From: Marinococcus halophilus
GTDB taxonomy: Bacteria; Bacillota; Bacilli; Bacillales; Marinococcaceae
DNA length: 64,000 nt
Direction of reading: 5' to 3'
Assembly: GCF_002265875.1 (NCBI RefSeq)
Contig: NZ_NPFA01000001.1
Span: 1-64,000 of the forward strand
Positions 41,841 through 50,325 of the stretch are shown in pieces. The position numbers and the translations under genes are program-made. Position 1 is the first letter of the stretch. Each line of letters starts with the position of its first letter. Under the pieces are notes generated by a model, which saw nothing but the letters and a program-made list of their open reading frames with translations, was not told the DNA's origin and did no database searches.

Positions 41841-42277
41841 GAGATTTCTACCTCTCCGATCACCTCAAGCAGCTCTTCTTTTGATGAAGCCTGGACCATT
41901 TTTTCGATGTTTTCCTCATCAGAGCATACAATGGCAATTTTCGATAAGATGTTTAGGTGTTCATCCCCTTTGCCGGCAATCCCAATCAGAATTCGCACTT
42001 CATTGCCGTCAAAATCCACTCCGTCCGGGACTTGAACTACGGACAGTCCGGAATGATCCACCCATTCACGCGAATCTTCTGTGCCGTGCGGAATAGCAAC
42101 ACCGTTTCCCATGAAGGTGGACGTTACTTTCTCACGCTCAAGCATACTATCAATATATTTCTGCTGCACGTAGCCATTGTCGACAAGAACGCCTCCTGCT
42201 TCACGAATGGCTTCCTCTTTTCCTGAAAGTGATACATTCATTTTCACATTTTCCTGCTGCAGTACTGGTTTAGTCAT
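41837..42277 (-). CDS. mtlF: Mannitol PTS EIIA component
   Basis: 146 residues. The phospho-histidine lies in 'NGVAIPHGTEDSREW' (near 64). It takes phosphate from HPr and passes it to the IIB cysteine of MtlA. ATG 42277 lies nine bases after GGAG; the GTG at 42295 is part of the ribosome-binding region. It follows mtlR by about 20 bp. Confidence 0.95.
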   Translation of the reverse strand: MTKPVLQQENVKMNVSLSGKEEAIREAGGVLVDNGYVQQKYIDSMLEREKVTSTFMGNGVAIPHGTEDSREWVDHSGLSVVQVPDGVDFDGNEVRILIGIAGKGDEHLNILSKIAIVCSDEENIEKMVQASSKEELLEVIGEVEIS

Positions 42278-42296
42278 ATGATTTCTCTCCTTCACC

Positions 42297-44390
42297 TTAA
42301 TTTATTTTCCGTTTCAACCATTCCCGAAAAACGTCATCGATATGCTTTTGAATATCATCTTCTGTCCCACTCCTGAGGACATGCAGCCGATCCGGATTCA
42401 TCAGCATCTCTTCACTGATAGTACTCATAAGTTCAAACACTTCTTTTCGGCCCTGTTCCGGGGCGAGCATAACGAGAATGCGGTCGACCATTGTTGACCT
42501 GCCATCCATAGCTGTCAGCTCCCGAGGCGTTTCGAGCTGCCACAGCGTCAGTGATGGTTCATTTACCTGGCTGCTTCGTGTATGGAACAGCGCCACGTTA
42601 GTTTCCGGGATCGCAAATCCCTTCGCCTGCTTCTCCCAGATTTCTTCTGCGATGCTCCCGGCATGCTGAACGATATTTTCTTTTTTTATTTCATTCATGA
42701 TCCAATGAACCGCCTGCTCCGCATTTTTGCCGCCGGCCACTTCTCGCATATAAAAACCATGGTACATCTGGACAGACAAATCTACACAAAACTGTATTTC
42801 GTATAAATTAAGCGATGATGTCTCATATGCTTCCTTCTGTTTTACTGCTACTGCAGCTCTGCTCTGCTGACGGTAGACGGAGTCCGCTGCCTGAAGGACT
42901 GCTCTTGTATCATCTTCATTTAAAAACGGATGAACGACTAAATGAGGAAGCGACTGTGGCTCCAATGGAATCGTAGAGATAATTAAGTCATAGCCGGCCA
43001 TGTTCATTTCCTCAAGGTCCAGCAGGCTCACATTCTCAAGGTCTCCGAGTACGGGTACCTCTTTTCGCAGCCGGCTTTCAAGCAGCTTTGAAGAGCCGAT
43101 GCCGCTCGAGCATACGACAAGCGCATGCAGAGGAGCGACAGCTTCTTCACGCTCCATTGCTGTTCCGAAATGAAGCACCAGAAAACCGACCTCGGCATCC
43201 GGAAGGTAGCTCTCCGTAAATACGATATCCGCTGCCTGACGAAGCTTCGCAAACAAATCGGCATAATTCTCTTTAATAGATTCCATCAATGGATTATGAA
43301 TTCTCATATTTTCGCTTAGCCGGTACAGCGCCGGCTCAAGATGAGCGACCAATCCTTCGTACAGGGAACGATTCTTCCTCAGCGACTCTCCAGTTCGTTT
43401 TTCCATCTCCTGAATCAACGCTTTTGCTTTTATCGCCACGGGCAGATGATCTACTTCCAGCTGGTTTTCCACCGGCGTCCGAAGCTTGGCTCCCCGCAGA
43501 TGCATCGTAATGTAGCCGATTTCCGCCTCGGGAATAGACAGCTTGAGTACACGCTCAAGCTTCTGAATAATAGCTTCTGCAATAGCAAATTCTTTTGTTT
43601 CGCGCAGATTCTCCATATAGTCGGCATTGATATCAATGCTTTCTCCTACAGAGATGCGCTCAATCGCCAGGGTCAAATGAACAATCAGACCGATATACGC
43701 ACTGTCGGCAAAATTCTGCGGAAGCTGGTCCTGCATGTTGGACAGCACCTGCTCGACCGTCGACCAGTGATTTTCTCCCACCATCCCGAGCAGGCGTTCC
43801 GCCACGCGGCCCTGTTCCGTCTGGACATTTCGTTCGTAGATGTGGTGCCTGATTGAGCTGAGCAGTTCTTTTTCTTCCACGTTTTCAGCAATCAAACTGC
43901 TCATTGCCCGGCGTTTGGCTGCTTCTGATCCCTGCACCTCTACTCCGTAGCCCCGGCGCCTTACAAGCGTGAGTGAAAATAGCTCAAGCCAGTCTTTGAG
44001 TTTATCCAAATCCTGGCTGATTGTTGCTATAGTTACTTTTAATTCTGCACCAAGCGCTGTCAATTTCACAGGCCCATCTGACTCCAAAACGAGACAGATC
44101 AGCAGGGTACGGCGTTCATCCGGCGTATATTCAATAACGGCAGGACGCTGGAGGCGGAGCCTGATTTCTTCAAGATCCTCCTCCGCCCCCTTAAGCCGCA
44201 CACCGCTTCCCGTCCGTCTTTCGAGTTCAACCTGTTCGCCGGCAAGCCAGCCCCCCAGCTTATCAAGGTCCCGATGGATCGTCCGGGAGCTTACATTCAT
44301 CTCTTCAGCTATTTCAGCCACTGGCTTCAGTTCCTGATGCTGCAGAAGATGCAGCAGCAATTCACGTTCCCGGCCGGTGAGATATTCCAT
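42297..44390 (-). CDS. mtlR: MtlR, PRD-containing activator of the mannitol operon
   Basis: 697 residues. In order: HTH 1 (~20-45, 'AEEMNVSSRTIHRDLDKLG'), a second HTH (~105-130, 'LGAELKVTIATISQDLDKLK'), PRD1 and PRD2 (~180-400, with 'GYITMHLRGAK' and 'GFLVLHFGTAM' around the regulatory histidines), an EIIB-Gat-like domain (~410-495, 'HALVVCSSGIGSSKLLESR' with the Cys) and an EIIA-like domain (~550-690). PTS phosphorylation at these sites tells MtlR whether mannitol is present. The mtlA-mtlR-mtlF-mtlD order is that of Geobacillus stearothermophilus. Confidence 0.95.
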   Translation of the reverse strand: MEYLTGRERELLLHLLQHQELKPVAEIAEEMNVSSRTIHRDLDKLGGWLAGEQVELERRTGSGVRLKGAEEDLEEIRLRLQRPAVIEYTPDERRTLLICLVLESDGPVKLTALGAELKVTIATISQDLDKLKDWLELFSLTLVRRRGYGVEVQGSEAAKRRAMSSLIAENVEEKELLSSIRHHIYERNVQTEQGRVAERLLGMVGENHWSTVEQVLSNMQDQLPQNFADSAYIGLIVHLTLAIERISVGESIDINADYMENLRETKEFAIAEAIIQKLERVLKLSIPEAEIGYITMHLRGAKLRTPVENQLEVDHLPVAIKAKALIQEMEKRTGESLRKNRSLYEGLVAHLEPALYRLSENMRIHNPLMESIKENYADLFAKLRQAADIVFTESYLPDAEVGFLVLHFGTAMEREEAVAPLHALVVCSSGIGSSKLLESRLRKEVPVLGDLENVSLLDLEEMNMAGYDLIISTIPLEPQSLPHLVVHPFLNEDDTRAVLQAADSVYRQQSRAAVAVKQKEAYETSSLNLYEIQFCVDLSVQMYHGFYMREVAGGKNAEQAVHWIMNEIKKENIVQHAGSIAEEIWEKQAKGFAIPETNVALFHTRSSQVNEPSLTLWQLETPRELTAMDGRSTMVDRILVMLAPEQGRKEVFELMSTISEEMLMNPDRLHVLRSGTEDDIQKHIDDVFREWLKRKIN

Positions 44391-44402
44391 CGGTTTCCCT
44401 CC

Positions 44403-46190
44403 TTATTCTCTTGTTTTCAGATCTTCGACTACTTCATCGTACTTGTCGCTTCCAAGGAAATTTTCCACCGATACGTGTTCAGCGTCCGGCCGTTTCTGCC
44501 GCGCCCGTTCGGTCAAATCCTTGTGCGTGATAATCAGATCCGCATCGTCTGGAATGTTGGAAATCGAGGTGTTCGATACACTAATGTCGAGTCCTGCTTT
44601 TTTCACCTTGTCCTTCATGACCGAAGCCCCCATGGCGCTCGAACCCATACCCGCGTCGCAGGCAAAGATAATTTTGTTAACTGGAGCTTTCGCTGTCGCC
44701 GCTCCAGCCGAGGAGCTTTCCTCCACGCCTTTTTTCTGCTTCAGGTCTTCGACTACTTCATCATACTTGTCGCTTCCAAGGAAGTTTTCCACCGATACGT
44801 GTTCAGCGTCCGGCCGTTTCTGCCGCGCCCGTTCGGTCAAATCCTTGTGCGTAATGATCAGGTCAGCGTCGTCCGGAATGTTTGAGATCGACGTGTTCGT
44901 TACGCCGATATCAAGCCCGGCCTTTTTCACCTTATCCTTCATGACCGAGGCTCCCATGGCGCTCGAGCCCATGCCGGCATCGCAGGCAAAGACAATTTTG
45001 TTAACATCTTTGTTTAAATAAGCGCCGGTTCCAGCTTCAGAAGCTTCAGCTGTTTCCGCATTGGAATGAAGTGCGGACGCTGCCGAGCTTTTCTTGCCTT
45101 TCATGCTTTCCATTTTCGCTGTGGATTCTTCAAGTGTTTCTCCTGTATTGGAGCTGAACTTAAGAATAATTGAAGCTACTACAAATGAAACCAATGCTGA
45201 AAGAAAAACCCCGCTTAAAACCCCAACAAGATCGCCGGGAGCCGCAAAGCCAGCCACTAGAAAAATACTTCCTGGTGACGGAACACTTGTAAGCCCTACA
45301 TTAAATAGTGAAAATGTAAATACTCCAGTCATTCCTCCAGCTATAACTGCAAGGATAGTTAAAGGTTTCGACAGGACGTACGGGAAATAAATTTCATGAA
45401 TACCGCCAAAGAATTGGATAATTATGGCACCTGGCGCAGAAGCCTTCGATACTCCAGCCCCAAATATTGCAAACGCAAGCAAAATACCTAAACCAGGGCC
45501 CGGATTCGGTTCAAGCAGATATAAGATTGATTTTCCAGTAGAAGCAACCTGTTCTGCCGCGATAGGACTTAGCACTCCGTGGTTGATAGCATTGTTCAAA
45601 AACAACACCTTCGCCGGCTCAATAATAATACTGGTTAATGGCAGAAGGCCTGTGTTAATTAAAAAATCTACTGCACCATTTAAAATTGTGGTCAATCCTT
45701 GAACGATAGGGCTAACAGCAAGTAATCCTAAAATAGAAAGTCCAAAGCCTATAATACCTGCTGAAAAATTATTCACTAACATTTCAAATCCCTGGCGGAT
45801 TTTTCCTTCGACCAGCTTATCGAATCCTTTAATAGTAATACCGCCAAGAGGGCCCATCGCCATCGCCCCTAGGAACATAGGAATATCAGCACCAGCTATG
45901 ACACCAATGGTGGCAACAGCTCCTACAACTCCTCCACGTACATCATGAACAATTTTCCCGCCGGTATAACCAATTAGCAATGGTAGCATATAAACAATCA
46001 TTGGATCGACGAGTACAGCTAAATTTTCGTTGGGCGTCCACCCCGATTCAATAAAGAAAGCCGTGATCAGCCCCCATGCAATAAAAGCACCGATGTTCGG
46101 CATGATCATGCTGCTTAAAAAGCTGCCGAACTTTTGAATCCTTGAGCGGATGCTTTTTTTCTGCGGTGCACTTTCTGTTGATGCACTCAT
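44403..46190 (-). CDS. mtlA: Mannitol PTS EIICB with two tandem IIB domains
   Basis: 595 residues; about 480 is usual for bacillus MtlA. Residues ~15-345 are the membrane IIC domain ('MIMPNIGAFIAWGLITAFFI', 'GGIHEIYFPYVL'). A linker leads to IIB-1 (~396-490) and, after ~13 residues, IIB-2 (~503-595). Each has the phospho-cysteine loop 'FACDAGMGSSAMGAS'. The two domains differ at three positions up to 'DEVVEDLK', and their DNA repeats with an offset of 324 bp. Both look functional, giving a IIC-IIB-IIB protein. The promoter and a cre site lie upstream. Confidence 0.95.
   Translation of the reverse strand: MSASTESAPQKKSIRSRIQKFGSFLSSMIMPNIGAFIAWGLITAFFIESGWTPNENLAVLVDPMIVYMLPLLIGYTGGKIVHDVRGGVVGAVATIGVIAGADIPMFLGAMAMGPLGGITIKGFDKLVEGKIRQGFEMLVNNFSAGIIGFGLSILGLLAVSPIVQGLTTILNGAVDFLINTGLLPLTSIIIEPAKVLFLNNAINHGVLSPIAAEQVASTGKSILYLLEPNPGPGLGILLAFAIFGAGVSKASAPGAIIIQFFGGIHEIYFPYVLSKPLTILAVIAGGMTGVFTFSLFNVGLTSVPSPGSIFLVAGFAAPGDLVGVLSGVFLSALVSFVVASIILKFSSNTGETLEESTAKMESMKGKKSSAASALHSNAETAEASEAGTGAYLNKDVNKIVFACDAGMGSSAMGASVMKDKVKKAGLDIGVTNTSISNIPDDADLIITHKDLTERARQKRPDAEHVSVENFLGSDKYDEVVEDLKQKKGVEESSSAGAATAKAPVNKIIFACDAGMGSSAMGASVMKDKVKKAGLDISVSNTSISNIPDDADLIITHKDLTERARQKRPDAEHVSVENFLGSDKYDEVVEDLKTRE
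44422..44681 (-). repeat. Direct repeat, copy 2 (second IIB domain of mtlA)
   Basis: About 260 bp repeated in phase 324 bp (108 codons) from copy 1 at 44746-45005. Long stretches are identical, for example ~68 bp around TTTTCCACCGATACGTGTTC, while the middle differs mainly at third codon positions. Confidence 0.9.
44746..45005 (-). repeat. Direct repeat, copy 1 (first IIB domain of mtlA)
   Basis: Partner of 44422-44681. The patchy identity (identical blocks beside diverged blocks) suggests a tandem duplication kept similar by gene conversion. Confidence 0.9.
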
Positions 46191-46271
46191 TGTGTTTCCC
46201 CCTTTTCAGGCCCAAATATATTAATGACAATAATGAAATAAATTCTGGATGAAATATGGACCATTTGATTT

Positions 46272-46287
46272 TAGTATTCGCTTACAT
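46272..46287 (-). promoter_or_regulatory. Catabolite-responsive element (cre) upstream of mtlA
   Basis: Minus strand ATGTAAGCGAATACTA fits the B. subtilis cre consensus WTGNAANCGNWNNCWW at every defined position. It begins four bases downstream of the predicted -10, so CcpA bound here would block initiation. Confidence 0.7.
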
Positions 46288-46291
46288 CCTT

Positions 46292-46320
46292 ATTTTATGG
46301 GAATTGCTACCGAAACACAA
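46292..46320 (-). promoter_or_regulatory. Predicted mtlA promoter
   Basis: Minus strand: TTGTGT (46315-46320), 17 bp, TAAAAT (46292-46297). The imperfect -35 suits an activator-dependent (MtlR) promoter. I could not identify the MtlR operator with confidence in the 303-bp gap. Confidence 0.55.
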
Positions 46321-46493
46321 TTAAAGGAAAACACAAATACGACAGAATCAATGTTGACATGATTAAACAAGCAAGCCTGCCAGCCTCCGTCACCCAAAAT
46401 TTTCTGTTTTATTTGGGTACTTGGCGCCGTCTTCTTCTCATAGTTCTTTAATTTCATAAAAAATACCGCGCCTAAGCGCAGCATTTTCATTTT

Positions 46494-47480
46494 TTATCTA
46501 GTCGGCGGGGCCATAAATTCCGGCCCTACCGGGTCTTTTACATGCTTATCCACGATTTCGTTCACGGCTTTCATATCCGTCTGGTCGAGCTGCCAGTTCA
46601 TAATTTCCTCAATGCCGTTCATCTGGTCCGGACGACGGCCTCCCCACAGGGCTGTACTTGTTCCAGGCTGATCGAGCACCCAGCGGACAGCTAAATGAAT
46701 CACACGCTTGTCGTATTTGTTCTGAACGTATTGATCGAGTTCATTTACCGCCGCAATGTACTGCGGAAAACGGTCCTCCTGGAATTTCGGGTCCCCGTTG
46801 CGGAGGTCATCGCCTTCAAAAGTAGTGTTTTCCGACATTTTCCCGCTTAATAACCCGCGACACAGTGATCCATACAAAAGCGTGGAAATATCCTGTTTTT
46901 CAGCATATGGAAGAAGATCTTCTTCAATGCCCCGTTCAAAAATGTTATACGGCGGCTGGATAACATGAACCGGCGCTGTTTTTTGAAATTCTTCAAGCTG
47001 GGCAACAGTGAAATTACTGACCGCTATTGCCCGAATTTTCCCGGCGTTGAGTATTTCTTTCATCGTCCCTGCCGTTTCAGACATATCTGCTTTGGGGTCC
47101 GGCCAGTGCACATGGTAAATATCAATATGATCTGTCTGCAGCCGCTGCAGGGAATCATCAATTTCGCGTTGGATCCGGGCGGCTGTGCCGTCCCGGAACA
47201 TGCCCTCATCATTCCAGTTCATCGCGCACTTGCTTGACAGTACGACGTTTTGACGTTTATTATCCTGCTTTAACGCTTTTCCGACAATTTTCTCTGATTC
47301 CCCGAACCCGTAAGCAGGAGCCGTATCTACAAGGGTGATGCCTTTATCAAGCGCTGCATGTATTGTTTCAATTGACTGCTGTTCATCCGTTCCACCCCAC
47401 TGAGTGCCGCCAATCGCCCAAGTGCCGAGCCCTATCCGGGAAGGTTGCAGGCTCGTACCGCCAATGGAAGTATGTTCCAT
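46494..47480 (-). CDS. Aldo/keto reductase
   Basis: 328 residues, TIM-barrel AKR. The catalytic Asp and Tyr are in 'LVDTAPAYGFGESEKIVGKA' (near 50), the Lys in 'VVLSSKCAMNW' (near 83) and the His in 'IYHVHWPDP' (near 126). It resembles B. subtilis IolS/YhdN, which reduce aldehydes with NADPH. It lies between mtlA and two small genes; a metabolic link is not evident. Confidence 0.92.
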   Translation of the reverse strand: MEHTSIGGTSLQPSRIGLGTWAIGGTQWGGTDEQQSIETIHAALDKGITLVDTAPAYGFGESEKIVGKALKQDNKRQNVVLSSKCAMNWNDEGMFRDGTAARIQREIDDSLQRLQTDHIDIYHVHWPDPKADMSETAGTMKEILNAGKIRAIAVSNFTVAQLEEFQKTAPVHVIQPPYNIFERGIEEDLLPYAEKQDISTLLYGSLCRGLLSGKMSENTTFEGDDLRNGDPKFQEDRFPQYIAAVNELDQYVQNKYDKRVIHLAVRWVLDQPGTSTALWGGRRPDQMNGIEEIMNWQLDQTDMKAVNEIVDKHVKDPVGPEFMAPPTR

Positions 47481-47540
47481 ATTGAAAGTCTCCTTTATAT
47501 GCTGTGTAGTCAGACTTCCTTTTCCTCCTGGGCAAACACT

Positions 47541-47891
47541 TTAAACCGTTTCGTTTGTTACTTCCTCTACGATAGACGTGCCTTTTTCGCTGCTTTCATC
47601 CTGCCACTGCCACTGTTCGTGCAGGCGGATTCGTCCGTCTTCCAGCATTTCCGGCCTTGAGTAACATTTTCCGCCCCGGATGCTCCAGTCATCGTTAACA
47701 TGGTTATAGCGAAATTCCAGATCGCCATTGTCGTACACTTTTCCAATTAAAACACCGGATACGACTTCGCCTCCAGAATAATGTGCCCGCAGCACTGATC
47801 CTTCCTGCTCGTAATGAAACACGGTCTGCCCCGATACTTCCCCGCCACTGCTGTTCTCTACACCTGCAAACTTTCTGCCATGATAGTTCAC
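47541..47891 (-). CDS. Small conserved beta-rich cytosolic protein, unknown function
   Basis: 116 residues from GTG 47891, seven bases after GAGGAGG. No signal peptide or membrane helix. Repeated strand-turn patterns 'VSGQTVFHYEQEGSVLRAHY', 'GGEVVSGVLIGKVYDNGDLE' and 'RIRLHEQWQW' suggest an antiparallel beta sheet, as in MORN-like or lipocalin-like folds. Similar proteins occur in bacilli, sometimes annotated as acetylglutamate synthase without basis that I know. It lies 13 bp after a membrane-protein gene. Confidence 0.6.
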   Translation of the reverse strand: MNYHGRKFAGVENSSGGEVSGQTVFHYEQEGSVLRAHYSGGEVVSGVLIGKVYDNGDLEFRYNHVNDDWSIRGGKCYSRPEMLEDGRIRLHEQWQWQDESSEKGTSIVEEVTNETV

Positions 47892-47904
47892 TGTTTTTCC
47901 TCCT

Positions 47905-48360
47905 CTACTGCCCAAGCGAACGGGCCAACTGATTTGAAAACATAATGACCGCCAAAAAGAATGGACCTGAGCCTGCCATGATCCAGGCAAGCGTCTGTGC
48001 CTGGACAAACTGGGATACGAAAAATGACATGGACGACGCCATTGTCACAACCACAAAAAAGCCGTCCAGCTGGTATGCGTAAATAATCGACACTCCGTAA
48101 AAAATGCCAAGAAAACCGAAAAAAAACGTACCCAGAATTGGATACAGAATATGATACTGGTACGACTCCACGAGCTTCAGCAGCAAAACCCCAACCGTGG
48201 AACCAAGGTACGTACATACCGCCAGTAAAAAGGCCAGATTGGGAAACAGCTGTACCTCTCCCAATATAATAGTATAAAAAATGAACAACAGAAGGGTCAC
48301 TGTACATGCCGCGCCGCTTCCCTTCAAATACTCCTTCAGCATATCTGTCGATGTGTCCAT
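47905..48360 (-). CDS. Small integral membrane protein, unknown function
   Basis: 151 residues with about five hydrophobic segments (near 18-33, 42-62, 70-92, 97-115 and 120-142) and few charged residues. No family recognised. The initiator ATG follows GGGAGAGGG. It precedes the small beta protein and probably shares its transcript, and it diverges from thiT. Confidence 0.55.
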   Translation of the reverse strand: MDTSTDMLKEYLKGSGAACTVTLLLFIFYTIILGEVQLFPNLAFLLAVCTYLGSTVGVLLLKLVESYQYHILYPILGTFFFGFLGIFYGVSIIYAYQLDGFFVVVTMASSMSFFVSQFVQAQTLAWIMAGSGPFFLAVIMFSNQLARSLGQ

Positions 48361-48479
48361 GCAACCCTCTCCCTGTTTTTTCCTTGTTTCATATTATATC
48401 AGACAACCCCCTCGCTTGGCGTTTCTTTCTTTTTCCTATTATGCTAAGATAGTATCGGTAATTTCTAGGGAGGTGTTCA

Positions 48480-49043
48480 TTGTTGGAGAGGGGTAAACGT
48501 TTAGCAATTATGATAGAAACAGCATTCATGGCCGCGCTCTCTTTTATTTTAGGATTTCTTGAATTCGGCGGACCGTGGCTCGCTGGCGGTTCGATTTCTT
48601 TTATTATGGTTCCTATTTTTTTGATGGCTTTTCGCCGTGGCTGGAAAGCGGGGCTTGCCACCGGTTTTCTGGCTGGAATGCTTCAGCTTTTGCAGGGAGC
48701 GACCATCGTTCATCCCGTTCAGCTTGTACTTGAATATCCGATCGCCTATACGGTGCTCGGCTTTGCTGCAATTTTTACGACCCACGCTGTATTCCGGGAG
48801 CGCATCCCGTATCTTCTGATGCTTATCGGCATTGTTTCTGGAGCCCTGCTGCGGTACATTGACCATTTTGTATCGGGCGTTATTTGGTTTGGAAGCTATG
48901 CACCGGAGGGAACGCCTGTCGTGGCGTACTCAGCACTTTACAACGCTTCATATTTGATTCCACAGACTATCATTACGGTTATTATTCTGTTTGTTATCGC
49001 AAAATACCGTCCGAAATTTTTCGATCAGCCAAAATGGAAATAA
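48480..49043 (+). CDS. thiT: ThiT, thiamine-specific ECF transporter S component
   Basis: 187 residues, five to six membrane helices. 'IETAFMAALSFILGF', 'GGSISFIMVPIFLMAFRRGW' and 'ASYLIPQTIITVIIL' are ThiT (YuaJ) signatures. It binds thiamine and works with the shared EcfAA'T module encoded elsewhere. The start is TTG at 48480, or TTG 48483, after GGGAGG. Upstream only a weak promoter (TTGGCG, 18 bp, TATGCT) is seen; the TPP riboswitch that usually precedes thiT is missing. Confidence 0.9.
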   Translation: MLERGKRLAIMIETAFMAALSFILGFLEFGGPWLAGGSISFIMVPIFLMAFRRGWKAGLATGFLAGMLQLLQGATIVHPVQLVLEYPIAYTVLGFAAIFTTHAVFRERIPYLLMLIGIVSGALLRYIDHFVSGVIWFGSYAPEGTPVVAYSALYNASYLIPQTIITVIILFVIAKYRPKFFDQPKWK

Positions 49044-49063
49044 CATGCTTATACGAACTATTT

Positions 49064-49092
49064 TAAAGCGGCAGGCGAACTGCCGCTTTTTC
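49064..49092 (+). terminator. Terminator of thiT
   Basis: AAAGCGGCAG-GCGAA-CTGCCGCTTTTT, 20 bp after the stop codon. Confidence 0.85.
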
Positions 49093-49163
49093 TATACGGC
49101 GACGTTTCCTTTTCAGGACGGAAGGGAAAAGTTTATTAATAACTTTTGAGGAGGTCGTCATTC

Positions 49164-50207
49164 ATGAAGGCAATCAATACGGCAATTATCGCTTTTGGTT
49201 TTTCAGGCTCAGTATTTCACACACCTATTATCGAAAAAAGCGATCATTTTGATATTCGTCTTGTATCATCCTCCAGCGCAGAAAAAGTACATGAACGGCT
49301 TCCCGATGTTGAAGTTACCTCAGAAGCTGAGGAAGCCTGCCGCCGGGAGGATATTGATCTTGTTATCATTACAAGCCCAAACACGACACATTTCCCCTTG
49401 GCTAAAGCGGCGATTGAAAACGGCAAGCACGTTGTACTCGAAAAGCCCTTCGTACCTACATATGAGGAAGCCGTAGAGCTTACTAAACTTGCCGAAGCAA
49501 ATGATGTTGTTTTGAGTGTTTACCATAACCGCCGCTGGGACGGCGATTTCCTAACGATCCGCTCTTTAATGGAGGCAGGAGCACTCGGCGACGTCCATAC
49601 TTTTCAGGGCACCTGGAACGATTATGCCCCGGAAGTGGAAGGCCTCTGGCGCGAACAGGATCTCCCTGGATCAGGGACCTGGTTTGATTTAGGCGCCCAT
49701 TTTATTGATCAGGCGCTTGAACTGTTTGGTATGCCGGAAACTATATTTGCGGATTTGGAAACGCAGCGGCCGAACATGAATAATACCGATTATTTTCATG
49801 CCATTCTCGGTTACCCCAACCAACGGGTTATTCTACAGTCCAGTTTTCTGGCAGCCGGAGAAGTGCCGCGGTATATTGTACACGGCACAAAAGGCAGCTT
49901 CGTGAAATACGGGGCCGACCCTCAGGAGGAAATGCTGATGAATGGCAAAAAGCCTGGAGACCCGGGGTGGGCTCTTGATGAAGAAGCTTATTACGGTACG
50001 TTTACCGATGCCTATGGCGGAACGGAAAAAATACCTACGCATGCGGGTTCTTATGAAACCTATTATGAAAAACTGGCACAAGCCATTACAAAAGACCGCA
50101 AAAATCCCGTTCCAGCTATTGAAGCGAGCAGAGTCATCCGCCTGCTTGAACTTGCCGAAAAAAGCAATTGGGAAAAACGCGTGCTTTCGGTTTCATTTAA
50201 CAATTAA
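49164..50207 (+). CDS. Gfo/Idh/MocA-family NAD(P)-dependent oxidoreductase
   Basis: 347 residues. 'IIAFGFSGSVFHTPII' is the dinucleotide site, 'VVLEKPFVPTYEEAVELT' (near 93) carries the conserved EKP lysine, and 'GTWFDLGAHFIDQALELFGM' (near 170) holds the catalytic-region His. Closest in type to B. subtilis YulF/YvaA-like dehydrogenases of sugars or inositols; the substrate is unknown. ATG 49164 follows GAGGAGG by nine bases. Confidence 0.9.
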   Translation: MKAINTAIIAFGFSGSVFHTPIIEKSDHFDIRLVSSSSAEKVHERLPDVEVTSEAEEACRREDIDLVIITSPNTTHFPLAKAAIENGKHVVLEKPFVPTYEEAVELTKLAEANDVVLSVYHNRRWDGDFLTIRSLMEAGALGDVHTFQGTWNDYAPEVEGLWREQDLPGSGTWFDLGAHFIDQALELFGMPETIFADLETQRPNMNNTDYFHAILGYPNQRVILQSSFLAAGEVPRYIVHGTKGSFVKYGADPQEEMLMNGKKPGDPGWALDEEAYYGTFTDAYGGTEKIPTHAGSYETYYEKLAQAITKDRKNPVPAIEASRVIRLLELAEKSNWEKRVLSVSFNN

Positions 50208-50325
50208 AATATATTCGTAATCTCTCTTTCGATCGCCCTGCAGCCCCCGCCTGATCGAAGGAGAGATTTTTATTCTTGGCGAAAAAATAACAAATAAAGG
50301 AGTAATTACGGTAAAAAAACATGCT

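Noticed and set aside
46191-46493. MtlR operator in front of mtlA
   Set aside because: Some partial inverted repeats are present, but none matches a pattern I could defend; only promoter and cre are reported.
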